Assembly: GCF_000026945.1 (NCBI RefSeq)
Contig: NC_012861.1
Span: 248,001-312,000 of the forward strand
Direction: 5' to 3'
DNA: 64,000 bases
Source of the DNA: Candida dubliniensis CD36
Taxonomy: Eukaryota; Ascomycota; Pichiomycetes; Serinales; Debaryomycetaceae
Shown here: positions 38,685 through 47,903 of the stretch, in pieces
Layout: each line of letters begins with the position of its first letter
Position numbering within the stretch: the first letter of the stretch is position 1
The notes under the pieces: generated by a model
What the model was told of the DNA's origin: nothing
The model's input: only the letters and a program-made list of their open reading frames with translations
The model's database searches: none
Translations under genes and position numbers: made by a program

Positions 38685-39458
38685 ATGTTTAGACTATTTG
38701 TACCAAGAAGATTTCCTATTGTTCGATTTTACTCAGTAATGCAAGAGCCACTTATTAAAAAGACCAAACTGGACATAATGGAACTGTTTGCTAAGCAAAC
38801 GTCACAAATACCGATACCGAAGAAGCCATTGGTGTGGGTTGATTGTGAGATGACTGGATTGGATGTGTTTGGTGATGATAATATTATAGAAATTTGTTGT
38901 ATTATCACTAACGAAGATCTTGATATTGTTGATGAAAAAGGGTACGAAAGTACTATCTATTATCCAAAATCTAGGTTGGACAAAATGAATGAATGGTGTA
39001 TTGAAACCCATGGCAAATCAGGATTGACAGAGAAGATATTAGCCAACCCTGATAGAAAACTTTCTGCTGTAGAGGATGAATTATTGCAATATATAAAAAA
39101 ATACGTCCCGGAGATAAGAACTGGTTTATTGGCAGGAAATTCTGTTCATATGGATAGATTTTTTATGATGAAAGAGTTCCCAAAAGTTATTGACCATTTG
39201 CATTACAGAAATGTTGATGTGTCTAGTATAATGGAATTTGGATATAGACATAATCCTAAATTAATGAAAATGTCTCCAAAGAAGACTGGGGCCCACACAG
39301 CAAAATCAGATATCTTAGAAAGCATTGAACAATTAAAATGGTACAGAAAGTACTATTTCAAGCTGGAAGAAGAGACAAAAGAAACGGTTGAAAGGTTGTC
39401 ACTGGAATTACCAGAAGAAGTATCTGAAGATGCCAATAGTGAGACTAATAAGGAATAA
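38685..39458 (+). CDS. REX2: Oligoribonuclease / 3'-5' RNA exonuclease
   Basis: A 257-residue DEDDh exonuclease. The metal ligands Asp53 and Glu55 are in WVDCEMTGLD, the classic oligoribonuclease motif. Later come the family's NEWCIETHGKSGLTE, LAGNSVHMDRFFM, and the terminal H-x-A-x-x-D of GAHTAKSDILES. The N-terminus MFRLFVPRRFPIVRFYS is basic and Ser-rich without acidic residues, fitting a mitochondrial presequence as in yeast Rex2. An internal Met (about residue 19) could give a cytosolic form. The enzyme degrades 2-5-nt RNA remnants and in yeast also matures U4 and 5S RNAs. A short acidic C-terminal tail is present. Confidence 0.94.
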   Translation: MFRLFVPRRFPIVRFYSVMQEPLIKKTKLDIMELFAKQTSQIPIPKKPLVWVDCEMTGLDVFGDDNIIEICCIITNEDLDIVDEKGYESTIYYPKSRLDKMNEWCIETHGKSGLTEKILANPDRKLSAVEDELLQYIKKYVPEIRTGLLAGNSVHMDRFFMMKEFPKVIDHLHYRNVDVSSIMEFGYRHNPKLMKMSPKKTGAHTAKSDILESIEQLKWYRKYYFKLEEETKETVERLSLELPEEVSEDANSETNKE

Positions 39459-39662
39459 TCATATAAATATCTCTTTTGTTGTGTAAATAGAAATCTAGTA
39501 ACACTAACTAGCTAACAACAACTGGGGGGGTGACTTGATATTAATAATTGTAGTCAGTCAATCCACGAAAAAGATCCTAAGTATGGTTTTCGCACTACCT
39601 TTTCTCTTTCTCTTAAATATTGGAGGTGTAAATCGACTGATTTTGTAGTTTTGTTAGTATGC

Positions 39663-39667
39663 CCAAT
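39663..39667 (+). promoter_or_regulatory. CCAAT box upstream of COX13
   Basis: CCAAT at about 154 bp before the COX13 ATG, in the 362-bp gap after REX2. The HAP complex binds CCAAT in respiratory gene promoters. A single pentamer is weak evidence on its own. The gap otherwise contains a G7 run near 39523 and an A15-type tract near 39730-39744, and no gene. Confidence 0.35.
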
Positions 39668-39820
39668 GAAATCGCGAGCAAAGACAAAAAGGCCAAACTA
39701 ATAAACTGGTAATGGTGAGAAGGACAGGAAAAAAAAAAAAAAAGAGGACCACTTTAAATAAAAAAAATTACTTACAACAACAGCTGATATTAGTTCACTA
39801 TTAGAAGCAACACACCTACA

Positions 39821-40225
39821 ATGTTTAAAGCTGTACAACAATTAACTTTTAGAAGATTCAATTCTCATCACTTAAAACCATCCAAGTTGTTAAATGAGTT
39901 GTCTTACAAGTCAAACAAACAAGTTGGTGAAGAGTTTATCAAGAAATACGAAGAGAAAGTTCACCATTCCGAAGGTATCACCAATTTATGGAAAAGATTA
40001 ACTTATTTAGTAGCTATTCCAGCTGTTTTGTTAGTTGCTATTCCAGTTGGTAAAGTTGAATTAAAACATGCCGAACATAGAAAACATCAAGCTCATTTGT
40101 CTGATGATGAATGGCCACAACAATACGATTATCAAAACATTAGACTGAAACCATTCTTCTGGGGTGATGGTGATAAAACTTTGTTCTGGAACTCAGATGT
40201 TAACAGACATGTTGTCAAAGACTAA
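39821..40225 (+). CDS. COX13: Cytochrome c oxidase subunit VIa
   Basis: A 134-residue mitochondrial inner-membrane protein. The first 20 or so residues (MFKAVQQLTFRRFNSHHLK) form a presequence. One transmembrane helix follows at about residues 65-82 (LTYLVAIPAVLLVAIPVGKV). The C-terminal half contains the subunit VIa signature around DEWPQQYDYQNIRLKPFFWGDGDKTLFWN. It corresponds to S. cerevisiae Cox13 (129 aa). It is convergent with CDC55, an arrangement also found in S. cerevisiae. The 386-bp gap that follows is AT-rich and holds no gene. Confidence 0.97.
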   Translation: MFKAVQQLTFRRFNSHHLKPSKLLNELSYKSNKQVGEEFIKKYEEKVHHSEGITNLWKRLTYLVAIPAVLLVAIPVGKVELKHAEHRKHQAHLSDDEWPQQYDYQNIRLKPFFWGDGDKTLFWNSDVNRHVVKD

Positions 40226-40611
40226 ATTTTTAATAAGAGAGATTACTTGATTACAGTGTTTGATATTTTGTTGAAGAAGTTTTAGTTTCTAGTTTTCTAC
40301 ACGCATTTGTTAGTTCCCTTTTTTTTAGGTTATATTATTTCAATATATATTCCAAAATCATATGAATCATGTGTAAGGAGATTTGGACGTTTAGTTGAAT
40401 GTAGAGGGGATCTAGTGCTTTGCTGTTCTTTACTTTTCTTTAGAGTTCAGAATAGCGACAGTGAAAAGCAACAACAAAAATAACAATTATTTATGTATAC
40501 AGTAAATTTATAAAGAAAACAAAAAAGAAAATACTAAAAACCGAAGAATAAAAGAAACAAGATGACAAGTTCGAAATACCTTTGTTTTTTTCAACAGCTT
40601 TCATGGTGATT

Positions 40612-42174
40612 TCATAATGTGGAGAAAATGTATAAATTGTTTGTTGCAGCAATGGCAACAGAGTTTTCCCTTGGATGCCACGATAAATGGAGTATGCTCT
40701 TTTTAAAATCAACGTCTTCGAAATCTCTTCCGATATTGCCACCGACTCCGCTCATCATTCTACCACTGACAGTATGTGGACTTATCTTTTTGGACTTGAA
40801 GGCAGATTTATCCGCTTGTAAAGTTATTTTTTCTGGTTCATCCTCGTCATCATAGTAATCTAATTGAGAACTTGGAGAGTTTTTACTCACGGGAACCTCC
40901 TTGTCAAACTGGTTGTCATCATCGTCGTCATCATCGTCGTCGTCGTCATCATCATCGTCATCATTATTGTTATCGTCATCATCATCATCACGTCCTCGAT
41001 AACCATTCTTTTTTCTCTTATTTGTATTATTCTTAGACACCGACTTTGGTTTATGGTCTCCGCCAGTGTTTACTGCATTTGGATAGATCACAAATTGATT
41101 GTTGTATGAACCTGTCATCACCGATTTATTGTCTCCACTAAATTGAACTTCGAACTTATCAAATATGGCATCATTTTCGTATGTATCACATAATCTCTCT
41201 CTCAAATGTTCGTGAACATCGATGGTCTTTAGCGGTTTGTTTTCCATGGCTAAATCCCATATCTTCACTGTCATGTAATCACGGGATGCAATATATCTCC
41301 CATCATGACTGAATTTGACATCGGAGATAGAACTGGTGATTTCAGTAAAAAAGTTATGTGACAGAGGATCCAAATACTCTTCAAATATTTTGGCGTGGCT
41401 GTCGCAAAGTGAGTTTGATCGCATATCTGATAATTTTATGGTTCCCTTTGATGACGAGTACATGAAAAAATTACATTGTGATGGATGGAATTCTGCACTA
41501 GTAATAACTTCGGTTAACTCTTCCATATTTGCAGGTTTGATGTCCACAATGTTGAAAGATTGATCAGCAATACCCAAGTTCCATAAATTGATTCTCAAAT
41601 CATCAGCACTGAGGTACGTCTCTTGATCTGAATTGACAGATATCGAGTTAATATGATAAGCGTGAGCATTGGCATAAATCTTTTTGGGCTGGGCGGAAAT
41701 CAATTTGTCATGCAACTGTAATTGGGGCAATTTCAACGACGAGATACCTATGTCAGCACTAGGCAAATGCGTCAAACCATTTAAATTGTTTTCCGAAACT
41801 AGTTTGATTTGTCTCTCTTGTATTTTCCATAACTTTATAGTCTTGTCGTTTGTCGATAATAGATAAAGGGAATCGTTGCCACTTTTCAACCATTTTATTT
41901 TGTTTATTTTTTCTTCAATTTCCAATGATTTCAAATAATCAAATTCGGCATCATGACTTTGGAATTCTGTAAAAAACTTGTATTCACAACTTTGCTTCTT
42001 TTTAGTTTGATTTCTCTCAAATAAAACAACTCTTCCCCCCTTATCCCCGGTAGCTAAGAAATCGCCTGTGTGATCAAACTCGACCGTTGATATAATATCT
42101 GCTTCTGTGATATTCTCAATGTCACCCTTGTCGCCAAAGCATTGTGAAAACTTCCAATTTTTATCAGATGGCAT
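40612..42174 (-). CDS. CDC55: PP2A regulatory B (B55) subunit
   Basis: A 520-residue WD40 beta-propeller that gives PP2A its substrate choice in mitotic exit, the spindle checkpoint and morphogenesis. B55 signatures are intact: [47 protein letters not shown] at the start, [23 protein letters not shown], and [30 protein letters not shown]. The end is [24 protein letters not shown]. An Asp/Asn-rich insertion of about 25 residues (about residues 395-420, encoded by GAT/GAC repeats at about 40915-40990) interrupts a late blade loop. Length is close to S. cerevisiae Cdc55 (526 aa). The start is the first ATG. No intron seen. Confidence 0.97.
   Translation of the reverse strand: MPSDKNWKFSQCFGDKGDIENITEADIISTVEFDHTGDFLATGDKGGRVVLFERNQTKKKQSCEYKFFTEFQSHDAEFDYLKSLEIEEKINKIKWLKSGNDSLYLLSTNDKTIKLWKIQERQIKLVSENNLNGLTHLPSADIGISSLKLPQLQLHDKLISAQPKKIYANAHAYHINSISVNSDQETYLSADDLRINLWNLGIADQSFNIVDIKPANMEELTEVITSAEFHPSQCNFFMYSSSKGTIKLSDMRSNSLCDSHAKIFEEYLDPLSHNFFTEITSSISDVKFSHDGRYIASRDYMTVKIWDLAMENKPLKTIDVHEHLRERLCDTYENDAIFDKFEVQFSGDNKSVMTGSYNNQFVIYPNAVNTGGDHKPKSVSKNNTNKRKKNGYRGRDDDDDDNNNDDDDDDDDDDDDDDDDNQFDKEVPVSKNSPSSQLDYYDDEDEPEKITLQADKSAFKSKKISPHTVSGRMMSGVGGNIGRDFEDVDFKKSILHLSWHPRENSVAIAATNNLYIFSTL
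40915..40990. repeat. GAT/GAC trinucleotide repeat coding poly-Asp in CDC55
   Basis: On the plus strand this is an imperfect (ATC/GTC)n array. It encodes two Asp runs separated by Asn residues in the CDC55 product. It is an in-frame microsatellite likely to vary in length between alleles and strains. Confidence 0.85.
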
Positions 42175-43333
42175 TATATTTGTGATTTTGTTGATTTGAT
42201 TGATATACTTGTTGTTAATGGGACACTACAGTGTTTCCTAAAGTTGAAGACTTCAGTTAATGTAAGAATTGGGAAGTTGACGACTGAATTTGCAGTATTA
42301 TGATCTAATGGTGACCAAGGGATATGGATCCAAGAAAAGAAAAAAAAAATATGGTTGGACCTTTGAAATTGGATATAAATTGATAATGTAGTTTGTAGAA
42401 ACAAAAATCAACAACTATTTTAAGAATTGACCAGAAACTCTAATAATACGATGAATTGGTCTAAACTATTTTGGCAATTCACAAAGAAGTTAAAATGTAA
42501 TTAATAGAATATAGAATAGAATAGAAAGAAAGGAAAAAAAAAAAAAGGGAGCTGTTGTTAATTAATAAGGGAGTTTTTTTTTTTTTTGTTTTGTCGATTG
42601 AATTCTTGTTGTTGGGAGATTTGGATATTATAGTGGATTGAGAAATTGAAGTAAGGAAGAATATCTCTCTCTGTAGTTTTATTAAGTAGCGACACTGTTT
42701 AAGTGAGCGTAAAACTGTTATGAGCGAGTGAGAAATTAATATTAGCATCGTCCATATTATGTCCAACCTGTAATTAATCCTACAGCTTCTTAATTGTGTG
42801 ACAGAAAGGACAGTGGTAGTGCGATTCCAAAAAAAAACCATAGTATCTCTTTACATTGACAACATATACTATAATTATTTTTTTTGAAACACCATGAGTT
42901 TATAAAAGAATCACTAAAGCATATTTAATTACAGGTAATGCCCACCTTGAACAATTATGAGCCACGACATCTTGTGATTGTGCTAGCTAGTTGTAATATA
43001 TGAATATGAAACAAAACTGTGTGTGATTTGAGGTTGTTCACTTGAGTTTTTTTACTAGGGTTGTCATTTGCAACGATTGAACAATCCAGCTTTAACCCAC
43101 TAATAAGAGACTCTGAATTAAACGTGATAATAAAACTATCAAGTTTTCTTTTACTCCTCTTCAATTGTTTTCCTCAGTATATGTAATTGACACTTTGTAG
43201 AAAACAACACTACCCATAAGCCTCAATATAGCTTTAGGATATAAACTAGATTTAATCAAATGTTTTATGGTTTTATTATAATTTTATACAGAAGTTAATT
43301 AACAAATACTTACTATACAGTAATCAGCAAAAC
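42175..43333. other. CDC55 upstream / RPS26 downstream region, no gene seen
   Basis: This 1.16-kb region between two minus-strand genes carries the CDC55 promoter and RPS26 3' UTR. It contains A- and T-tracts (near 42533-42546 and 42575-42587). Open frames at 42479-42841 and 42955-43164 have AT-noise composition and no motif. Nothing else is supported. Confidence 0.6.
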
Positions 43334-43693
43334 TTAGTTAGCTTTTTTAGCAGCATCTTGTGGAGAAACTTTTCTGTCAGAGGTGAATCTCTTTCTTTGT
43401 GGTGGAGTTCTGATTTTTCTGTCAGTTCTTGATCTAACTCTAACAATTCTGGCGTGGATAGCACAAGAGACACAGTAGTGTAATTTGTTGTATAATTTTG
43501 GCAAGGCGTATTCAGCGTAGACAGAAGCTTCAGACAAATCTCTGACAGCAGCAGCTTCAACCATGTTTCTGATGGTGACTCTCTTGATGGCTTTATCTTT
43601 TGGAACACATCTAGCACAGTTCAAACATCTGACTGGTTTAACGTGACCTCTACCTTTCTTGTTTCTACCGTTGGAAGCTCTCTTTTTTGGCAT
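43334..43693 (-). CDS. RPS26A: 40S ribosomal protein eS26
   Basis: A 119-residue eS26, the same length as S. cerevisiae Rps26. It starts [23 protein letters not shown]. The zinc-binding Cys pairs are Cys23/Cys26 and Cys74/Cys77 (CLNC...CVSC). The central [19 protein letters not shown] is nearly invariant in eukaryotes. The protein sits at the mRNA exit channel of the small subunit. The coding region is uninterrupted, but a TACTAAC branch point and CTTTAG acceptor lie just before the ATG, implying a 5'-UTR intron. Its promoter region contains the TTAGGG palindrome described separately. Confidence 0.98.
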
Positions 43694-43699
43694 GATTAA

Positions 43700-44094
43700 C
43701 TAAAGTAAATGCTGTTAGTATTCAATGTCCTTAAGGGGTTTTGGAATAAGACAAATATACACTGTTTATTGTTTTGATTGGAATTGTGTTGAATCTTATC
43801 ACAAATGTCAGGCTAGTTCTTTTGATCCTTGTCCTCCAAGTGCTAATCACAATTTATAACAACTCCTTGGCAATCGTGATTCATTTCTATGTTATATATC
43901 AATCGGTAATAATATCAAATTTAGTGCTTCATTATCCAAAAACCATCCCAATTTAAATAACTCTTTTCTACTTCATTTCTAATCTTATCAATTTCCTTTC
44001 TTCTTCGATGGTTCTGTAGTTGTTGTAGCTCACTTAAATGACATATCCAATCCATTTCCCATATGTATATCTGTATATATAATCAAGAACATAC
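43700..44094 (-). other. Putative 5'-UTR intron of RPS26
   Basis: Reading the minus strand: donor GTATGT at 44094-44089, branch TACTAAC (plus-strand GTTAGTA, 43714-43720), acceptor TTTAG ending at 43700. Exon 2 then starts TTAATC-ATG. The branch-to-acceptor distance is 13 nt, short but usual for yeast. An alternative donor GTAAGT lies at 44105. I saw no box C/D pair inside, so no snoRNA is called. Confidence 0.7.
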
Positions 44095-44284
44095 TTTTTA
44101 CTTACTGTAATAAGAAACAAAAGAAAACCTATTCAAATTTCAATTCTGAAAATTTTTTTGTAAGAGTGCGAATGCTCCTCTCGCACAAACCACACAATGC
44201 TAGTGATAAAATCAATGTATTGAAGTGTACGGTATAAAGAAAAAAAAAATGCTATGTGCGTGTAAGTATGCCCAATTCTTATTT

Positions 44285-44302
44285 TTAGGGCTATAGCCCT
44301 AA
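44285..44302. promoter_or_regulatory. Perfect 18-bp TTAGGG palindrome, probable Tbf1 site
   Basis: TTAGGGCTATAGCCCTAA is its own reverse complement. Paired TTAGGG/CCCTAA half-sites are the known form of Tbf1 sites in ribosomal protein promoters of C. albicans, where Tbf1 rather than Rap1 is the main activator. It lies about 190 bp upstream of the predicted RPS26 intron donor, in a normal promoter position. Confidence 0.75.
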
Positions 44303-44804
44303 TTGCTGATTTTTTTCATTTTTCTCAGAATTTGATTTGGGGGGGATTTGATGTGCTAACAACGATAGATGATGTAAAGAACTGGTGTAAAAGTATGAAT
44401 TTGTTTTGAACGAATGTTTCTCATATCAACTTAGGTGGATTTCATGTCACCACTCAATTAACTAATAACAGTACATCACTTTTTATGAGAATGTAGATTT
44501 TACCTAAATTTGGTCCAAAACTGCCTTGTAAAAATTTCTGGCAAGAGGTAATAAAGAGAAATGAGGTCGATAAATATTATGAAATGATTGATTACCGTAT
44601 TAACTTACGATGAATCGGCACTTTCTAACAGAAAACACACAAGTGAATGATTCTGGGAATGGATTACATGACTCTGTATACATTATATATACCCCACAGT
44701 TGAAACGAAAAGTAAACTCGATTATAAACTCTTCAGTTCACGGTTATTAGTGTAGGGGTTTGTTGTTTTTTCCGGTTTATTACCTTATCTGAGGCAAACT
44801 CTCG

Positions 44805-44810
44805 CACGTG
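44805..44810. promoter_or_regulatory. CACGTG E-box, probable Cbf1/Tye7 site
   Basis: The context is CGCACGTGAC, that is GTCACGTG on the other strand, the preferred Cbf1 form. Cbf1 is known to act on both ribosomal protein and respiratory genes in C. albicans. The site is nearer COX4 (225 bp before its predicted intron donor) than RPS26. Confidence 0.55.
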
Positions 44811-44827
44811 ACCACATTTTTTCCAAA

Positions 44828-44846
44828 CCAATTAGATTCCTCCAAT
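44828..44846 (+). promoter_or_regulatory. Tandem CCAAT boxes in COX4 promoter
   Basis: CCAAT at 44828-44832 and 44842-44846, 14 bp apart, follow the CACGTG box directly. Paired CCAAT boxes with a nearby E-box fit HAP-complex control of a cytochrome oxidase gene. Inference from motif and position. Confidence 0.55.
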
Positions 44847-45029
44847 AAGTGCGCGAACATTAACCAAAACCAGAAACAACAGAAAAATTATTAGCTGATT
44901 CTGAAGAATACTAAAAACATATAAGTCGATTATATCCACTTTCATCAAATCTATACCAACAACACCCACAACACCCACCTATATTTCACAATACATATTT
45001 GATTTTATTATCTATTCTTTTATAAAATA

Positions 45030-45346
45030 GTATGTTTCATACCTATAGGATTCATCCTGATTGGAATTAAATGCACCACCACAAAGTAGATTCAGATGAG
45101 ATGAACAGTTTTATTGAAAAATCTGTATTCAACACATAAAAATACTACCAATAAACAATTTTCATATATGTTTAAGACTGATATATAAGTATTGAATTAA
45201 CAATAACTTGAACAACCATTTCATATGGATAGCAATTAATTTGGAGACTGGGAGCAAACCCCGAGATTATTTTTAAACTCAGGATCTACTTTCGTGCACA
45301 AACTTTGTTTTTAGACCTTTCATAATACTAACATATGATTATATAG
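45030..45346 (+). other. Putative 5'-UTR intron of COX4
   Basis: Donor GTATGT at 45030-45035, branch TACTAAC at 45326-45332, acceptor ATATAG ending at 45346. The 317-nt intron ends 10 nt before the COX4 ATG at 45357. All three signals match the strict yeast consensus. The intron body shows no recognised snoRNA boxes. Confidence 0.78.
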
Positions 45347-45356
45347 ATTTTCAAAA

Positions 45357-45830
45357 ATGCTTTCTCGTACTACATTCAGAATCGCTAGACAACAAACTAG
45401 ATTATTATCCACTTCCAGAGTCTTATTAGCCGCTAAAACTGCCCCAGAAACTGCCGTCAAATCAGCCAAAGATTTATCCGAAGTCACTGGTGCTGCCTCA
45501 TTAATTGGTCCTGGTGCCAAAGAAGGTACCATCCCAACCGATTACGAACAAGCTACTGGTTTACAAAGATTGGAACTTTTAGGTAAAAGAGAAGGTGTTG
45601 ATGTTTTCGACATGGAAATGCCAATCAGTGAAGGTAAAGGTACAATGCAGGATCCTTACTTAGTCCCAACCTACATTGGTTACAGATATGTTGGTTGTAA
45701 AGGTACTCCAGAACAAGACCACAAACCATACTGGATGAAAGTCGAAGAAGGTAAAGTCTCTAGATGCTGGCAATGTGGTACTGTCTTGAAGGCCAAATAC
45801 TTGGGTGAACCAGGAATGGCTCATCATTAG
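45357..45830 (+). CDS. COX4: Cytochrome c oxidase subunit IV (Vb)
   Basis: A 157-residue mitochondrial matrix-side subunit of complex IV. The N-terminus MLSRTTFRIARQQTRLLSTSRVL is an arginine-rich presequence. The mature part has the zinc-binding pattern typical of subunit Vb: a first Cys in RYVGCKGTPEQDHKPYWM, then CWQC near the end. S. cerevisiae Cox4 is 155 aa. It is divergently transcribed from RPS26 across about 0.94 kb between the predicted intron donors. In S. cerevisiae COX4 also neighbours RPS26A. Confidence 0.97.
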   Translation: MLSRTTFRIARQQTRLLSTSRVLLAAKTAPETAVKSAKDLSEVTGAASLIGPGAKEGTIPTDYEQATGLQRLELLGKREGVDVFDMEMPISEGKGTMQDPYLVPTYIGYRYVGCKGTPEQDHKPYWMKVEEGKVSRCWQCGTVLKAKYLGEPGMAHH

Positions 45831-46577
45831 ACAACCGAGAAGAATGAGTGTCTCTGCTTTATTGGATAGTTTTGAGTTCTAGTAAAAGCTCAAGACTGAC
45901 TCCGATATTTGCCATATTCTATTTTTTTTATATATATACTTCATGGTTCTCTTTTGGCGAACTTCTTTAAATGTCATATTATGATTCTGATTTCATTTTT
46001 AGTTTTTATATACTTTTTGCAGTTTTAATTACAGTCATTAAATTGTTCTATCTACGTTTTATCAAGCCCTTCTATTTCAGAAATTTAAGGATTGGAATTT
46101 ATTGTAGGTGACACGTTGACATTAATGGGGTAAACTTTTGTAACCAATCAAAACCAACCAGCACTGTAGTACAAGTCTTTCTACTAAACGTTCTTGATAT
46201 TATGGCTGTTCGTTAAATCATTTGCTTGCCCTAGAAAAACTGAAAACTTTGATGCGGCGGCATCGGTATTGTTGCTATAAATTTATTCGTGAAATTTGTT
46301 TGTTTTGGTCTGGTAACTAACGGAATAAACTAAAAAATTCCAAATGAGCCGCACGCACTTCCTCAAATAGAAAGGGTTGCACGGTTATTAAAGGAGAAAA
46401 AGAGGGTAATTCATCTGAAAATTGCGAAAATCTCGATTCAAGTTGAAAACAATTAGTTTTAATTATGGATATATATATAAGGATAGATTCCTCTACAAAT
46501 ACCGGTCAGCCTTACTTACTAACAGAAACAATTCACAATTTAAAATTCTAGCCCTTTTTTTTTCCCAATTAAACAGA
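45831..46577. other. Intergenic region, no gene seen
   Basis: A 747-bp gap before the dehydrogenase. The dehydrogenase frame stays open upstream to 46422 but without an ATG. A TACTAAC at 46517-46523, followed by TTCTAG and ACAG just before the ATG, hints at a 5'-UTR intron, but no good donor was found. Otherwise AT-rich. Confidence 0.5.
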
Positions 46578-47672
46578 ATGACTATCAAACAAAAAGTATT
46601 ATTCTTAGAAAAACCAAATGTTGAAGACCTCAAACAATTCGAGGCCAAATTTGACTGTATATATTATACTTTGTCAACTTTAGAGCAACTTCTTATCGAT
46701 TTTCAAACCAGCCTTCAAGATGTTGAAGCTATATATTGTGGCTGGAATGGGTTTGGTATGTTTGGAGGGTTTAGAGGAAAAGTACTTGCTCACGCTCCTC
46801 AAAGCTTAAGAATAGTTGCCACATGTTCAGTTGGCTATGATGGGTTTGACATTGAAAGAATGTCAGAAAGAAACATTGTTCTTACAAATGTTCCGTCACC
46901 ACTTGCCTTTGAAGCTGTTGCTGACTTAGCATTATATAATGCTATTAATAGTTTTAGAAACTTCAAGTTATATGCAGAAAATCTTAGTAGCAACCAATAT
47001 GGCCACTCAGGGGTTTCAAGAACATCAATGCTTCATGGCAATTTTGATCAGAGTTCAGGAAAGGCAATTGTCGAGCCAGTGGTTGGTCATACGTACGGTT
47101 ATGCCTGTTGCAAAAGAGATAATTTATCACCAAGAGGTCACAATGCTGTAATAGTTGGTTTTGGACATATTGGTGAACTCATTGGAAGAAGATTGGCATG
47201 CATCGGTATGAATGTTCATTACGTTAAGCGAACCAGACTTTCTGAATCCCAAGAAAAATCTTTGGGGTATGAAGTGACTTACCATGAAAGCTTAGAAGAA
47301 ACCAAAGATATTGCTGACCTAATAATTATTGCTTGTCCCGGAACCCCTTCAACCAGACACATGATAAATAAACAATTAATAAATAGTATGGGAAAGCCTT
47401 TTAGAATAATTAATATTGGAAGAGGGTTTGTCATTGATGAGGATGCCTTGGTGGGAGGGTTAAAAAGTGGCAAAGTGTTGTTTGCTGGTTTAGATGTATT
47501 TGAAAATGAGCCGACCATACATCCAGGCTTACTTGGTAGAGATGATGTTGTGTTGACACCTCACATTGGCTCTGGAATTGCCGAAAACTATAGATTTACC
47601 GCACTTACAAGTATGAGAAATATTGAAACCATACTTCGAGGATATGATGAAGAAATAAATAGAGTAAACTAA
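46578..47672 (+). CDS. D-isomer-specific 2-hydroxyacid dehydrogenase
   Basis: A 364-residue NAD(P)-dependent dehydrogenase of the glyoxylate/hydroxypyruvate reductase group. The nucleotide-binding loop is VGFGHIGELIGRR (G-x-G-x-x-G at about 194-199). The catalytic Arg is in INIGRGFVIDEDAL (about 281), Glu in DVFENEP (about 311) and His in LTPHIGSG (about 329). The extra loop between VADLALYNAI and the Rossmann motif is longer than in bacterial enzymes. The start is the ATG at 46578 (MTIKQKVLFLEKPN). It matches the S. cerevisiae YGL185C type, which also lies beside COX4, supporting orthology. The physiological substrate is not known from sequence. Confidence 0.88.
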   Translation: MTIKQKVLFLEKPNVEDLKQFEAKFDCIYYTLSTLEQLLIDFQTSLQDVEAIYCGWNGFGMFGGFRGKVLAHAPQSLRIVATCSVGYDGFDIERMSERNIVLTNVPSPLAFEAVADLALYNAINSFRNFKLYAENLSSNQYGHSGVSRTSMLHGNFDQSSGKAIVEPVVGHTYGYACCKRDNLSPRGHNAVIVGFGHIGELIGRRLACIGMNVHYVKRTRLSESQEKSLGYEVTYHESLEETKDIADLIIIACPGTPSTRHMINKQLINSMGKPFRIINIGRGFVIDEDALVGGLKSGKVLFAGLDVFENEPTIHPGLLGRDDVVLTPHIGSGIAENYRFTALTSMRNIETILRGYDEEINRVN

Positions 47673-47903
47673 TTTAACTAATAGATTTAATACAACACCT
47701 AGCAATAAAGCACCAATACAGAACTCGCGAAATCTTGCTCCATGGTTGGACATCATAAAAGTATCTGGTCGTGCTTAACACAAAACCTGATGTGAAACAC
47801 TGAAACTTTCGACGATTCTCTAAAAGTGCGGAAATTGTTTGAAATCAAAGACATTGCTACTAACTACGTACAACTATAAAACTCCCCCCCCAACATAGAG
47901 GCA

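Noticed and set aside
43714..45346. Intronic snoRNA in the RPS26 or COX4 leader introns
   Set aside because: I looked for box C/D (RTGATGA with CTGA) and an obvious H/ACA pattern and found no convincing pair.
46422..46577. 52-codon N-terminal extension of the hydroxyacid dehydrogenase
   Set aside because: The frame is open but has no ATG, and family alignment begins at the ATG at 46578.
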